Source: Halococcoides cellulosivorans
GTDB taxonomy: Archaea > Halobacteriota > Halobacteria > Halobacteriales > Haloarculaceae
Reading direction: 5' to 3'
NCBI RefSeq assembly: GCF_003058365.1
Contig: NZ_CP028858.1
Span: 2,654,836-2,718,835, forward strand
DNA length: 64,000 nucleotides
Positions 1-8,815 of the stretch are shown piece by piece; position 1 is the stretch's first letter, and every line of letters starts with the position of its first letter. Under the pieces are notes generated by a model, which had not been told where the DNA came from, did not search any database, and saw only the letters and a program-made list of their open reading frames with translations. Both the position numbers and the translations under genes were made by a program.

Positions 1-315
1 AATTGAACCAGTGTTGATGACGATATTCTCGTAGGAATCAGCCCGTTCGCGAAGGCCAGTTTTGACTTCTGGGGCCAACTCCGCAGCTCGCTTGGCGTCC
101 ATTCGTCTATCATACCATCCTATCTCAGTGCTACCCGTAACCAAGCCATGTTCCGCTGAGAGTATTGCAATGTCTATCTGCTCATCAAACTCTCCCTCAC
201 GCATAGACTTTTTTATAATTTTAAAGAAGTACCCAGAGTACAAATCGAGCGCCGGTAGACGGGCTTCTGTCTCAGCTTTGCTTTTTGAGCAACTCTGTAC
301 CAGCAGTACTGCCAT
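1..315 (-). CDS. DUF6884/YaaA-like protein, C-terminus cut by window edge
   Basis: An open reading frame runs from an ATG at 315 to the window edge without a stop (105 codons). Its start, MAVLLVQSCSKSK, followed by LYSGYFF (residues 26-32) and LSAEHGL (about 56-62), then a YDRRMD segment, matches the pattern of DUF6884/YaaA-related proteins: a hydrophobic strand, a CSKxK motif, LYxGxxF and LSAxxGL. Such proteins are recurrent in clusters for DNA or tRNA base modification, including 7-deazaguanine pathways, but the exact reaction here is unknown. The gene diverges from the helicase gene at 770 and shares the low-G+C composition of the island. The family call comes from motifs only; the missing C-terminus could change it. 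Confidence 0.6.
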   Translation of the reverse strand, partial: MAVLLVQSCSKSKAETEARLPALDLYSGYFFKIIKKSMREGEFDEQIDIAILSAEHGLVTGSTEIGWYDRRMDAKRAAELAPEVKTGLRERADSYENIVINTGSI

Positions 316-769
316 GGGTAGTTGTTGAGATCACTCTGGTTTATGTTTTGGGTATGATCCCTAAGGAACAGTCACTGCCACTTGACTCGACCTTAATCGC
401 CTGAAACCCAGACAAAGAGCGTCGAACAATACGCCAGAATCACAAAACCCATTACTATTTGCGAGTTACTACAGAATAACGAAAAATTTGGGTATGGAGG
501 CGATGACCCGCTCCCAACCACTAAACGAATATTTTACCGTTTGGCGGTGCCGTAAAATGGTTATATAGCCAATATAAATGGACGCACACTATAATTTGAT
601 CGTTATATTTCCGTCGGAGTAGTAACATTAAATCAGAACAGGACATCCATTTATGTGTGTTGAGGTAGCTCATCAGGATAGGAATAGTGGATATTTCCAC
701 GCCTCCGCGATATCCAGAGAGGACGGATACAATCAAAAATCAACACCATCGGTTTGATAAAGACCCACA
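316..769. other. Divergent intergenic region of the defence island
   Basis: No convincing gene is visible in these 454 bp. The stretch is A+T-rich and separates two divergent genes, so it should hold both promoters. A TATA-like TATAAAT occurs near 572-579 and another T/A-rich patch near 733-740. ATTTTAC at about 530-536 is matched by GTAAAAT at about 551-557, a 7-bp inverted repeat with a 14-nt spacer that could be an operator. The one minus-strand frame across 521-736 gives a low-complexity hydrophobic peptide and is not credible. Confidence 0.4.
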
Positions 770-3766
770 ATGACAGGAGGGAGCAATTGGGATGATTTCG
801 TTGACAACAGTCCGATATTCAAATCGTCGGAGCTCTCGGATTACGACAAGGCCGAGTGGCCGCGAAAAATCGACTACATCGCAAAGCGGGTCTCAGAGGG
901 CGAATACGTCGTTGGCAACATAGACAACCAGCAATTATTATCCGACGGATGGGACGTGGAAGACAAGGCCCGAGACTATTATCTTGAGGGAATCGCAGCA
1001 CTCACGGGAGACAGAACTCGGGAAACAGCACTGCCAGATACCTTCGATATCGGAGCGTTGCTCGTGGAGTTTCAGGAGTTGCGAGGCGGACTTGCCGACG
1101 TAAATAGAGATGAGATACCGGCAGGCGAGATCTTATCTCGCCTGCTAACCCGCACAATTCAACGACAGTCAAGTGGAAGTCGAGCTGATTTGGCCAGCCA
1201 ACTCCGACCAGACACGGAGACACCACGGGAGCTGGTTGCCGAACTGACTTCGGCACCGGAACTTGCTGACGTCGTATCGGACGCAGTACCGGACACTGAT
1301 AACCCATCAACACTCGCAAAAGAGCTTGCATCGCTAGATTTGTCGACCGAGCTGTGGGACCATCAGCTCGAGAGCCTTGCGCTGTGGCTACACCACGGGT
1401 CGAACGGCTACGTTGATATGGCGACAGCAACTGGAAAGACAGTTCTCGGTCTAGCGGCGGTGGCTCACACCGTTGATAGTGGTTCGTTGCATCCCGCGGA
1501 CCAGCACCGGCTCGAAGACATTTTCGATGGCGCTGTTCCCGAACCAGACAGCCAGCGTCCAAATAACGTCCTCATTGTCACGACAGACGATCTCCTTGGG
1601 ATCCAGTGGTCCCGGCTATTCCAAGAGCACTGTCACACGCCAGAGGAGTTTACCCGGGTCACGAATCGAGGTATCCAGCTTCCACGAATGGAGATTGAAA
1701 TCAGGTCTGCAGGAAGCCTCGACGACCTTGACCCGGCCGACTACGGACTCGCCATCTTCGACGAGGTACACAACTATGGTTCGAAGTCTGGGTGGGGAGA
1801 TAACCTCGTATCCTTCGTCGATTCCGTATGTCCAGTTTTAGCGCTTACAGGAAGTGTTACGGAGCCATTTAAATTGACCGTTCGTCGGGCTAACAAGAAT
1901 TTTCCTGTCCTCTATCGGTACACTCACGAACTCGCACTGGCGGACGGCGTTATCCCGGACTTCGAATGGACGCTGTGGTTTACGGACGTCATTGAGAGCG
2001 ATGCGCTGGACCGGTTGCGCACAACTTCTGACCGCATCCAGGAAATGATAACATATGAGGAAGGAAAACTTCATGTTGAGCGGTCGGCGGTGGCATCAGT
2101 GGCTCCAGAACTGGAAGAGGAGACGTGTGAAGCCATCGCAGGAAAGTATACGTCCGGGACTGCACTTGCGAACCAGCTGCGAGAAGTTGGTGGCGGTGAA
2201 ACAGCCCCGACCGAGTGGCTTGAGTCACTGGCCAAAGGCCTTTCTGACCGAACCCTCGACCGGCTAAACCTGTCGGCCGACCTCGACGCTATCGTTACCG
2301 AAGCTGAACGCTCGCTAGCGGAGAAACGACCGACATTGGTGCTGACACGGACATATGGGGAAACAAAAGCGCTGTGGCAACAGCTCTACGATGGGAGTGA
2401 CGATCGAGTCGTCGAACGGCTCGAAGCTGGAGGGTCAGCCGAAGAGCACGCGTCGACCATTCGGGAGTTTGACGAGGCTGAGACAGAAGAGAAGGTTCTC
2501 ATTGGGCCTGGAAACCGTATCGGACAGGGGAACGACATCCACTCTGTCGAAGTCGGCATCAACATCGCCAAGCCGGGGAGTGGCGTCAACGCAACACTGG
2601 TACAGCGGCTAGGACGATTACTCAGGGACGCGGGAAGCAAGGATACCGTGGATTTCTACCACGTTATGGGGGTACAACCCAGGGACACTGCCGTTGAGCC
2701 CGACGGCGAGTCATTCGTCCAGACCGTCTCGGAATTCTTTGGACAAGTCATTGAGCCGGATACTGATGGGATCCTTAAATCGCCGACTGTAAGAGTCAAT
2801 AATACTGTCTCGAAAGACGTTGCAGCGTTGGAACGGCTCGGTGCTGACAGTCTCAGACTTGACGCAAGGGGGACAGTCATTGAGGCCGCTTACGCAGCGG
2901 CAATCCAAGAGACACCTCTAGACAAACCTGCCGTTGAGACAGACTGGTTCTCAGCTGCCTACGGCGTCACTACACCAAGCCAGGAGATGGTTTCAACAGA
3001 CGACCAGCAGCAAGACGAGGATGACAGAGAGAACGATAACCAAACCCCGCTCTCACCCCTAGCCGAACACTACGATGCCTTCCGCAGCCTCGGGATTATC
3101 CACCGCGGACTGCAGAACATCGGTCTGAGCGAGATTGACCACGAAGACCCGTTCCAACAGTGGGTAAGGTTAGTCAAGAGAATATTGAATGAAGAGGGGT
3201 TCGGTGAACAGTCGGTCGGGTATGGCTCCCAGTTAGCTGCGAGCGAGGCCGTCGATATCGACGACTATCGAGAATTCTATGGCGACGGAAAGCGGATTAC
3301 CGAGTTTGAGACGGTGACCGTCACACAGCCACCGTCAGCCGTGTTAGCGTTGATCGGCGATAGGTTCGCAAATCTGGATACGTGGTACGTACCGCTGGCA
3401 CCGGATAGCGAGACTCCACTCCCTGTCCTCGTCGAATCACAGGCAGAGCTTCGGCGCGCAAAGGCCCTTCTCGAGGAGTTCGCTTCAATGCCCCCGGAAC
3501 AGTCGTTCACTGAGGATCAGGAAAACAGAGACACCAGTCAGTCCGTCAAAAAGCAGCCCGAAAATACGCAAGCTGAGAACGAGCTCGCGGATACTCCCGT
3601 CGCTGACGTCAGAGGCGTTTCTTCGGCTGCTGCTGAGGCATTCTCCGCGGCCGGGTTCGAGACGTTGAGTGATCTCCAAACTGCCACGGACGAGGAATTA
3701 GTGTCCGTTGAGGGACCGTCAGAGCAACGAATCAAACTCATTCGCGCATCGATTGGACGGATATAG
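770..3766 (+). CDS. Large SF2 DEAD/DEAH helicase with C-terminal helix-hairpin-helix
   Basis: This 998-aa protein has a superfamily II helicase core: an ATPase loop ATATGKT at about 218-224, DEVH at 331-334, an LTGSV motif III, and the helicase C-lobe motif VI QRLGRLLR. The first 190 residues match nothing I recognise. After a charged linker (about 915-940) the last 60 residues read as a helix-hairpin-helix DNA-binding unit, of the kind seen at the N-terminus of RadA. It probably unwinds or translocates on DNA as the effector of a defence system. A second helicase follows 56 bp downstream on the same strand, so they may be co-transcribed. The ATG at 770 is the first usable start. The family is clear; the system it belongs to is inferred from neighbours. 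Confidence 0.75.
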   Translation: MTGGSNWDDFVDNSPIFKSSELSDYDKAEWPRKIDYIAKRVSEGEYVVGNIDNQQLLSDGWDVEDKARDYYLEGIAALTGDRTRETALPDTFDIGALLVEFQELRGGLADVNRDEIPAGEILSRLLTRTIQRQSSGSRADLASQLRPDTETPRELVAELTSAPELADVVSDAVPDTDNPSTLAKELASLDLSTELWDHQLESLALWLHHGSNGYVDMATATGKTVLGLAAVAHTVDSGSLHPADQHRLEDIFDGAVPEPDSQRPNNVLIVTTDDLLGIQWSRLFQEHCHTPEEFTRVTNRGIQLPRMEIEIRSAGSLDDLDPADYGLAIFDEVHNYGSKSGWGDNLVSFVDSVCPVLALTGSVTEPFKLTVRRANKNFPVLYRYTHELALADGVIPDFEWTLWFTDVIESDALDRLRTTSDRIQEMITYEEGKLHVERSAVASVAPELEEETCEAIAGKYTSGTALANQLREVGGGETAPTEWLESLAKGLSDRTLDRLNLSADLDAIVTEAERSLAEKRPTLVLTRTYGETKALWQQLYDGSDDRVVERLEAGGSAEEHASTIREFDEAETEEKVLIGPGNRIGQGNDIHSVEVGINIAKPGSGVNATLVQRLGRLLRDAGSKDTVDFYHVMGVQPRDTAVEPDGESFVQTVSEFFGQVIEPDTDGILKSPTVRVNNTVSKDVAALERLGADSLRLDARGTVIEAAYAAAIQETPLDKPAVETDWFSAAYGVTTPSQEMVSTDDQQQDEDDRENDNQTPLSPLAEHYDAFRSLGIIHRGLQNIGLSEIDHEDPFQQWVRLVKRILNEEGFGEQSVGYGSQLAASEAVDIDDYREFYGDGKRITEFETVTVTQPPSAVLALIGDRFANLDTWYVPLAPDSETPLPVLVESQAELRRAKALLEEFASMPPEQSFTEDQENRDTSQSVKKQPENTQAENELADTPVADVRGVSSAAAEAFSAAGFETLSDLQTATDEELVSVEGPSEQRIKLIRASIGRI

Positions 3767-3822
3767 CAGGTGGGGAGAAGCCTCAAGATGACGTACCTAT
3801 TTTTTCCAGCACCGAACTACAG

Positions 3823-5238
3823 ATGGCTAACCTGACAGCGCCCGAGTGGGTCGAGGCACGAGATTACCAGCAAGAGGCAATTCAGAACTGGATGGGGGCT
3901 GAGGGGCGTGGCATCCTTCGTATGGCGACAGGGACGGGAAAGACGGTGACCGCGTTGTTAGCGGCCAGTAGCGTCGCAGAGATGACTGATGGACCGCTTC
4001 TGCTCGTTGTTGCCGTTCCTTATCAGCACCTCGTTGACCAGTGGGCTGCTGATATTCGAGAATTCGGAGTGAATCCCGTTCTGGCCTACGAATCCAGACG
4101 CAACTGGCAACCACAGCTGGAGCGGGAACTTCTCGAACAGAATTCTGGAAATCGAAATGCCACTGTCATGGTCACCACCCACCGTACACTCTCTGGCCAA
4201 AGCCCCCAACAAACGATTCTACGGGCCCAGGCGCCGTCTATGCTCATCGGCGATGAAGTGCATCATATGGGGGCCCCACAAACGCAAAAAGCCCTCATGG
4301 ACGAGTTCGACCTTCGTCTCGGCCTTTCCGCAACACCAGAGCGCTGGTACGACGACGAGGGAACAGATGCTCTCGATGACTATTTCAACGGGACGATATT
4401 CGATTACGGGCTCGACCGTGCAATCGAGACGGGAATCCTCTGTGAGTACTATTACATCCCACATATCGTAGAGCTGGGTGACGACGAGATGGAGGTCTAC
4501 ATGCGCCTAACTCGAAAGATAGGGCGCTTGATGGCCAAAGCAGATGGCGACAGCCCTTCCATGGTGTTAGAGGGAAATGAGGCACTCCAACAGGCGCTGT
4601 TCTCGCGTGCCAGGTTGATCGGGACAGCCCAGCAAAAACTTGACGTCCTGGTGGACCTTTTCGATCGGCAGGCCACTCACAGCCACTCACTGGTCTATTG
4701 CAGCGACGGGACAACAGGTGTTGATGAAGATGGCGAGCGCCACGTAGACGCGACTACTCATCGACTCCGGCAAGAGACAGACCTGAATATTGAACGATTC
4801 ACCGCGAGAGAGGATCAAGCCGAGCGCGAACGATTGCTTTCGGCGTTCGAAAAGGGAGAGATAGAAGTGCTCACATCTATTCGGTGTCTCGACGAGGGTG
4901 TCGACGTGCCTGCGACCCGGACCGCCTATTTACTCGCCAGCACATCGAATCCCCGACAGTATGTGCAACGGCGCGGACGGATCCTTCGCCGCCACGCTGA
5001 CAAAGACTTCGCAGTCATCCATGATTTCGTCACTGTACCGGATACCTCACGGCATCCGAAAATCCTCTCTGACGGGCAATATGAGGTGGAGCGTACGTTA
5101 ATTCGCAAAGAACTCGAGCGAGTATCCACATTTACGGACTCTGCACGCAACCACCCTGATGCGGAGGTTGATGGGGTGCCCACAACCGACGGCACACTCC
5201 AGAAAATCAAACGTCGGTACAACCTACTCGGTGCCTAA
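3823..5238 (+). CDS. XPB/UvrB-like SF2 helicase
   Basis: A compact 471-aa SF2 ATPase starting with RDYQQEAI (Q-motif-like), Walker A ATGTGKT (about 35-41), DEVHH (about 143-147), motif III LSATP, and motif VI QYVQRRGRILRR. The layout is like archaeal XPB/type III restriction-like helicases and like the helicases found beside phosphorothioation (Dnd) genes in haloarchaea. No nuclease or methylase domain is visible. It lies 56 bp after the larger helicase and 184 bp before the operon promoter at 5392. It is probably a motor in the same DNA-targeting machine. The product class is secure; a substrate cannot be read from the sequence. Confidence 0.75.
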   Translation: MANLTAPEWVEARDYQQEAIQNWMGAEGRGILRMATGTGKTVTALLAASSVAEMTDGPLLLVVAVPYQHLVDQWAADIREFGVNPVLAYESRRNWQPQLERELLEQNSGNRNATVMVTTHRTLSGQSPQQTILRAQAPSMLIGDEVHHMGAPQTQKALMDEFDLRLGLSATPERWYDDEGTDALDDYFNGTIFDYGLDRAIETGILCEYYYIPHIVELGDDEMEVYMRLTRKIGRLMAKADGDSPSMVLEGNEALQQALFSRARLIGTAQQKLDVLVDLFDRQATHSHSLVYCSDGTTGVDEDGERHVDATTHRLRQETDLNIERFTAREDQAERERLLSAFEKGEIEVLTSIRCLDEGVDVPATRTAYLLASTSNPRQYVQRRGRILRRHADKDFAVIHDFVTVPDTSRHPKILSDGQYEVERTLIRKELERVSTFTDSARNHPDAEVDGVPTTDGTLQKIKRRYNLLGA

Positions 5239-5391
5239 TACGAGGGGTCTTCGTAGTAACTCGACCATCACCTCCAAAGAAATTGTACCAAACTCAGTCC
5301 TACAGATAATAAGACCGCAGGATCCATTTAAGTACCAAATCGTATGGGTCGCGTGCGGAAAAAATTGCGAGCTAGAAGTCTGCGGCTAACA

Positions 5392-5399
5392 TATAAATA
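5392..5399 (+). promoter_or_regulatory. TATA box for the microprotein-ATPase operon
   Basis: TATAAATA is centred about 27 bp upstream of the ATG at 5423, the spacing expected of an archaeal TATA box driving a leaderless transcript. It supports both the reality of the 53-codon gene and an operon that starts there, independent of the upstream helicases. Confidence 0.6.
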
Positions 5400-5422
5400 C
5401 ATGCAGTTACCCACATAGCGTA

Positions 5423-5584
5423 ATGACGGAGATCCCAGGCGAAGGCGACGTTTCAATCGATGCGGACAAGCGGAAACGAATCCGGGAACGCGTATTACAG
5501 GCCGAGAAAGATAAACTCCATCTCGATAACCCTCGCGGGGTAATTAACAATATTGAAGAAATTATTCGAGAGGAAATAAACTAA
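5423..5584 (+). CDS. 53-aa microprotein, first gene of the ATPase operon
   Basis: An ATG at 5423 opens a 53-codon frame beginning MTEIPGEGDVSIDADKRKR and ending EEIIREEIN, with a stop at 5582-5584 sharing a base with the ATPase start (TAATG). The TATA box at 5392 sits at leaderless spacing. The peptide is charged and predicted helical, without a signal or membrane segment. Its position and size resemble the small proteins annotated next to DNA-modification ATPases. I infer a subunit or regulator of the ATPase. The gene is easily missed because of its length. The frame and coupling are directly visible; the function is not known. Confidence 0.65.
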   Translation: MTEIPGEGDVSIDADKRKRIRERVLQAEKDKLHLDNPRGVINNIEEIIREEIN

Positions 5585-7617
5585 TGCAGTTAGAACGTAT
5601 TGAGCTCGAAAACTTTCGGCAGTTTCGAAGCGAAAGTATCGAGTTCGCCAACGACGCTGATAAGAACGTAACCGTTGTGCACGGTTCGAATGGATCAGGC
5701 AAAACGACAATCCTCAATGCATTTACGTGGTTGTTCTACGATGAGGTGGATTTTGATACACGCCCAGAACGACTTGCTAGTGAGGGGGCCATGGCCGGAG
5801 CAGAGTCTGGGAATCGAGTACAGGTATCGGTACGCCTCTCTTTTGAACATGACGGAACAGAATATGTCGCTGAGCGAGTAGCGGTGTACGAAAAGCGCAC
5901 TCCGGACGATTTCGACGGTGAAATCGTCGAGATGGACCTGCGCGTGAAATATCGAGAGAACGGTTCGTGGAACGAGCGTAACAATCCCTCGAATACGCTC
6001 GACCAAGTACTTCCCGAACGACTCAGTGGATTGTTCTTTTTCGACGGAGAGGACATTGACGAGCTTGCGGGAATAGATAATCAGGGCCGCATTCAGGAAG
6101 CAATCCAGAACATTATGGGTCTAACCATCTTGGAGCGAGCAACCCACCACCTTGACGAAGCGGCCGGTCGCTTCGAGGACGAGACCCAGGATAGCGCGAG
6201 TGAAGAGCTCACGGACCTCATTTCGAAAAAACAGGGGGTCGAAGAGGAAATTGAAACGCTAGAGCGCGACCGCGACGATACAAAGCGCAATAAAGACCGA
6301 ATCGAACAAGAGATCGACGATATCGATCAGAAGTTAGAGCGGCTCGACGAAAGTGCCGCACTCCAAGAGCGGCGATCGGAGTATCAGGGTGAAATTGATG
6401 AACTGGAGCATGAAATTGAGGATATAAACGAACAAATTCGGTCGAAACTCTCCGATGAGGGCGTGGTCCCCATGGCGATGCCACTAATCAAGGAAACGGC
6501 CGAGCAGATTGATGGAATGCGTGAACGGGGTGAAATTCCATCGGAACTCAGCAATTCCTTCATCGAGTCACTGCTGGCGGCCGAGCAGTGTATATGCGGG
6601 CGCCCATTGAACCAAGGAACAGATTCGTATGAGCGAGTTGTCGGCCGACGTGGAGAAGTAATCGAAGACGGCGTCGAGCAAGGAGCACTCCGCATAGTGG
6701 GCCAGCTCAACCGGATCGTTGATATCGAAGCAACGTTCTTCGATGAAATCGAGGAGCTGACCGCTGATCGACAAGATCTTCACGATGAGATTGGAAAATT
6801 CGAGGAGAAAATTGACGAGGTGAGTGCCGAGCTCCAGGAAATGGACGCTACCACGGAGGAAGGCCTCTCAGTCAAAGACCTGGAGAACAAACGAAAGGAG
6901 AAACTCGGCACCCGAGACGACCTTATCGGTGAAAAAGCGACCTATGAAAAACAGATCGAAGAAAAACAAGACCGCGTCGACGAGCTCGAAGATGAGATTG
7001 ACGACCAGGAAGACGAACATGAAGAGACCCTTTTGGCAAAGCGACGACGCAAGGCCGCCAAGGAGATCGAACGAGAACTGCAAACGGTATTCGACGAACT
7101 CAAAGACAAAGTCCGACGGTGGTCAAACGAACGAATCCAGTCGGAGTTCAGTCAGATTGCCAGCAAAGATCTCGAGGCCGAGATCTCCGAAGACTTCGAG
7201 CTGAAAATCTGGCAGGACGTCGGCGGCGAACGAATCGAAGTCGACAAGTCGCGAGGAGAGCGCCAGATAGCGAGCCTGGCCTTTATCGGGAGTCTAGTCG
7301 ATATCGCTCGCGAACGGTACGAGTCCAACAATGACGCGGAATACTTCGACACTGGGGGCATCTACCCCATCGTGATGGACTCACCGTTCGGCGCACTTGA
7401 CAAATCACATACGCGGGAAGTCAGCCGTGCCATTCCGAACTTAGCAAACCAAGTTGTCGTCTTCGCGACTGACGCACAGTGGGACGGCCCAGTAAGTGAA
7501 GAGATGGACAGTGTCGTCGGAGATCGATATTCGCTGAACTTCACCGACGGCGACGGGAAGCATAACTACCCCCAAACGACAATAGAAACTGGCCGACTAC
7601 CTGTGGGGGATGAGTAA
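5584..7617 (+). CDS. DndD-like SMC/Rad50-type ATPase
   Basis: A 677-aa split ABC-type ATPase. Walker A GSNGSGKT is at 34-41, long charged coiled-coil arms span about 205-290 and 375-500, a CICG turn at 336-339 resembles half of a zinc hook, an ABC signature-like SRGERQ lies near 555-560, and Walker B with D-loop MDSPFGALD is at about 597-605. The terminal layout and DSPFGxLD motif match DndD, the ATPase of DNA phosphorothioation, and related RecF/Rad50-like defence ATPases. DndC, DndE or a cysteine desulfurase is not nearby, so it may be a restriction-side relative rather than DndD itself. It overlaps the upstream microprotein gene by one base and precedes the next gene by 2 bp. Confidence 0.75.
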   Translation: MQLERIELENFRQFRSESIEFANDADKNVTVVHGSNGSGKTTILNAFTWLFYDEVDFDTRPERLASEGAMAGAESGNRVQVSVRLSFEHDGTEYVAERVAVYEKRTPDDFDGEIVEMDLRVKYRENGSWNERNNPSNTLDQVLPERLSGLFFFDGEDIDELAGIDNQGRIQEAIQNIMGLTILERATHHLDEAAGRFEDETQDSASEELTDLISKKQGVEEEIETLERDRDDTKRNKDRIEQEIDDIDQKLERLDESAALQERRSEYQGEIDELEHEIEDINEQIRSKLSDEGVVPMAMPLIKETAEQIDGMRERGEIPSELSNSFIESLLAAEQCICGRPLNQGTDSYERVVGRRGEVIEDGVEQGALRIVGQLNRIVDIEATFFDEIEELTADRQDLHDEIGKFEEKIDEVSAELQEMDATTEEGLSVKDLENKRKEKLGTRDDLIGEKATYEKQIEEKQDRVDELEDEIDDQEDEHEETLLAKRRRKAAKEIERELQTVFDELKDKVRRWSNERIQSEFSQIASKDLEAEISEDFELKIWQDVGGERIEVDKSRGERQIASLAFIGSLVDIARERYESNNDAEYFDTGGIYPIVMDSPFGALDKSHTREVSRAIPNLANQVVVFATDAQWDGPVSEEMDSVVGDRYSLNFTDGDGKHNYPQTTIETGRLPVGDE

Positions 7618-7619
7618 CA

Positions 7620-8087
7620 ATGATTACACAGAAATACAATAAGTCTGAGCTTTACGACCGGGTCGTTGAAAGGCACGGTATCTTCGAAAACTCGTATGAC
7701 TTCATGGTATTCCTAGCGGTAATGGGCTACCGGGAAAACCGACGAATTACCTCCGAGTACCTTGGGAACGACGGGATGTCTGGCGAGATTGGTGTTGACA
7801 ACCTGAAGAAAAACGAGCTCTACCGAACGGTAATGGCGTGTCTGGCGTTTCAGGAGACGAATGATCCAACTGCCTTGGTCAATGAAAGAAAGCAAGCAAA
7901 AATCCTCGCACAATACGCGGCGGGTGGTCTCGAAATAGCCGAGCAAGAGTTTGGAACTGTTGCTGGCGATCCGACCGACGCGGTCGTCAACTACATCCGA
8001 TCGGCACAAGACGAAGACATAAATCCAAGTGGCGAACTTGGAAAAATCGTCAGTAGTTTCGACGAGGAAATGATGCAGGATAACTAA
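7620..8087 (+). CDS. Dnd-associated protein 4-like small protein
   Basis: A 155-aa soluble protein two bases after the ATPase. The pattern of a start-proximal region with GIFENSYDFMVFLAVMGYR (about 20-38) and a later ILAQYAAGGLEIAE segment resembles the family called DNA phosphorothioation-associated protein 4, whose members sit beside dnd genes and have no proven activity. No catalytic motif is evident. The tight spacing on both sides (2 bp before, 1 bp after) says it is made with the ATPase and the following duplicated-domain protein, probably in one complex. The family assignment is from remembered pattern only and could be tested by profile search. Confidence 0.55.
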   Translation: MITQKYNKSELYDRVVERHGIFENSYDFMVFLAVMGYRENRRITSEYLGNDGMSGEIGVDNLKKNELYRTVMACLAFQETNDPTALVNERKQAKILAQYAAGGLEIAEQEFGTVAGDPTDAVVNYIRSAQDEDINPSGELGKIVSSFDEEMMQDN

Positions 8088-8088
8088 A

Positions 8089-8760
8089 ATGAACGATTCC
8101 ATCGAGACGCCTCCAGTCGACGATTCGCTGACTGTCCTTAGTTCCAAATCAATTTATCGGACTGACGAATGGTGGAAAGTCGTCGTTCGATATCAATACG
8201 AGGACAGCGCCGCGGAGACAGCGGTCTACCTTTGGCACCGTGACGATTCCGAGTGGACTCGGAAGAACAAGTACGTCATCAAGACGAAGGATGCCTGGGA
8301 GACAGACCGTCGTGTCATTGCGTCCCTGCTCAACGGAGCGATGTCGGAAACGGAAAATGAGTTTCCGGTCAGTGATTACTATCACGTCGACGCCGGGACG
8401 ACCATCTCAAAGTCAGACGACTGGTGGAAAGCAATCGTTCGCATCGACCAGAAGGGGTCCTACGAAACGGAGGAAGTTGTCGTCTATCTCTGGCAGAACG
8501 AGGACGGTCAGTGGTTCCGGCGCCAGAAGTACGCGGTCAAGAATTGGGACAGCTGGGATGACGAACGTACGGCAATCTCATCGATGCTGACCACCGAGAC
8601 TTCAGGACAACCTGACGACAGCGACGAGTCAGTAAGCGACAGGGAAAGCGGCGAAGATACTACTGACACTGCCGAGCCTGTTGATACGGACATCAAATCC
8701 GACCTTGAGCAGATCGGTGACGAAATCGAGGATCATCTCAGCGAGACGTTCGAGACATAA
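8089..8760 (+). CDS. Duplicated-domain protein of unknown function, last gene of the ATPase operon
   Basis: A 223-aa protein made of two copies of a roughly 64-residue domain at about 18-81 and 104-167. Both follow the pattern WWKxxVR, then VYLWxxxDxxW, then KYxxKxxDxW, then an RxxIxSxL helix. The tail (170-223) is an acidic serine/aspartate linker ending in a probable amphipathic helix. The aromatic-rich strand pattern suggests a small beta domain that binds an extended ligand, perhaps modified DNA or a peptide, but I do not recognise the family. The single-base gap to the preceding gene makes it part of the operon. It ends 55 bp from the convergent PLD gene. Confidence 0.6.
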   Translation: MNDSIETPPVDDSLTVLSSKSIYRTDEWWKVVVRYQYEDSAAETAVYLWHRDDSEWTRKNKYVIKTKDAWETDRRVIASLLNGAMSETENEFPVSDYYHVDAGTTISKSDDWWKAIVRIDQKGSYETEEVVVYLWQNEDGQWFRRQKYAVKNWDSWDDERTAISSMLTTETSGQPDDSDESVSDRESGEDTTDTAEPVDTDIKSDLEQIGDEIEDHLSETFET

Positions 8761-8815
8761 CTGCCAGGTGGCGCCGACCAATTACATTACAGAGCCGGAT
8801 TTTTGCAGATACCAG

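Noticed and set aside
62-328. Plus-strand frame of 88 codons
   Set aside because: It is antisense to the DUF6884-like gene, which has family motifs; the plus frame has none.
521-736. Minus-strand frame of 71 codons in the island's intergenic region
   Set aside because: Low-complexity hydrophobic composition, no start context, no motif.
5584-7617. Genuine DndD of a phosphorothioation operon
   Set aside because: No dndC, dndE or desulfurase is adjacent, so I keep the call at DndD-like.
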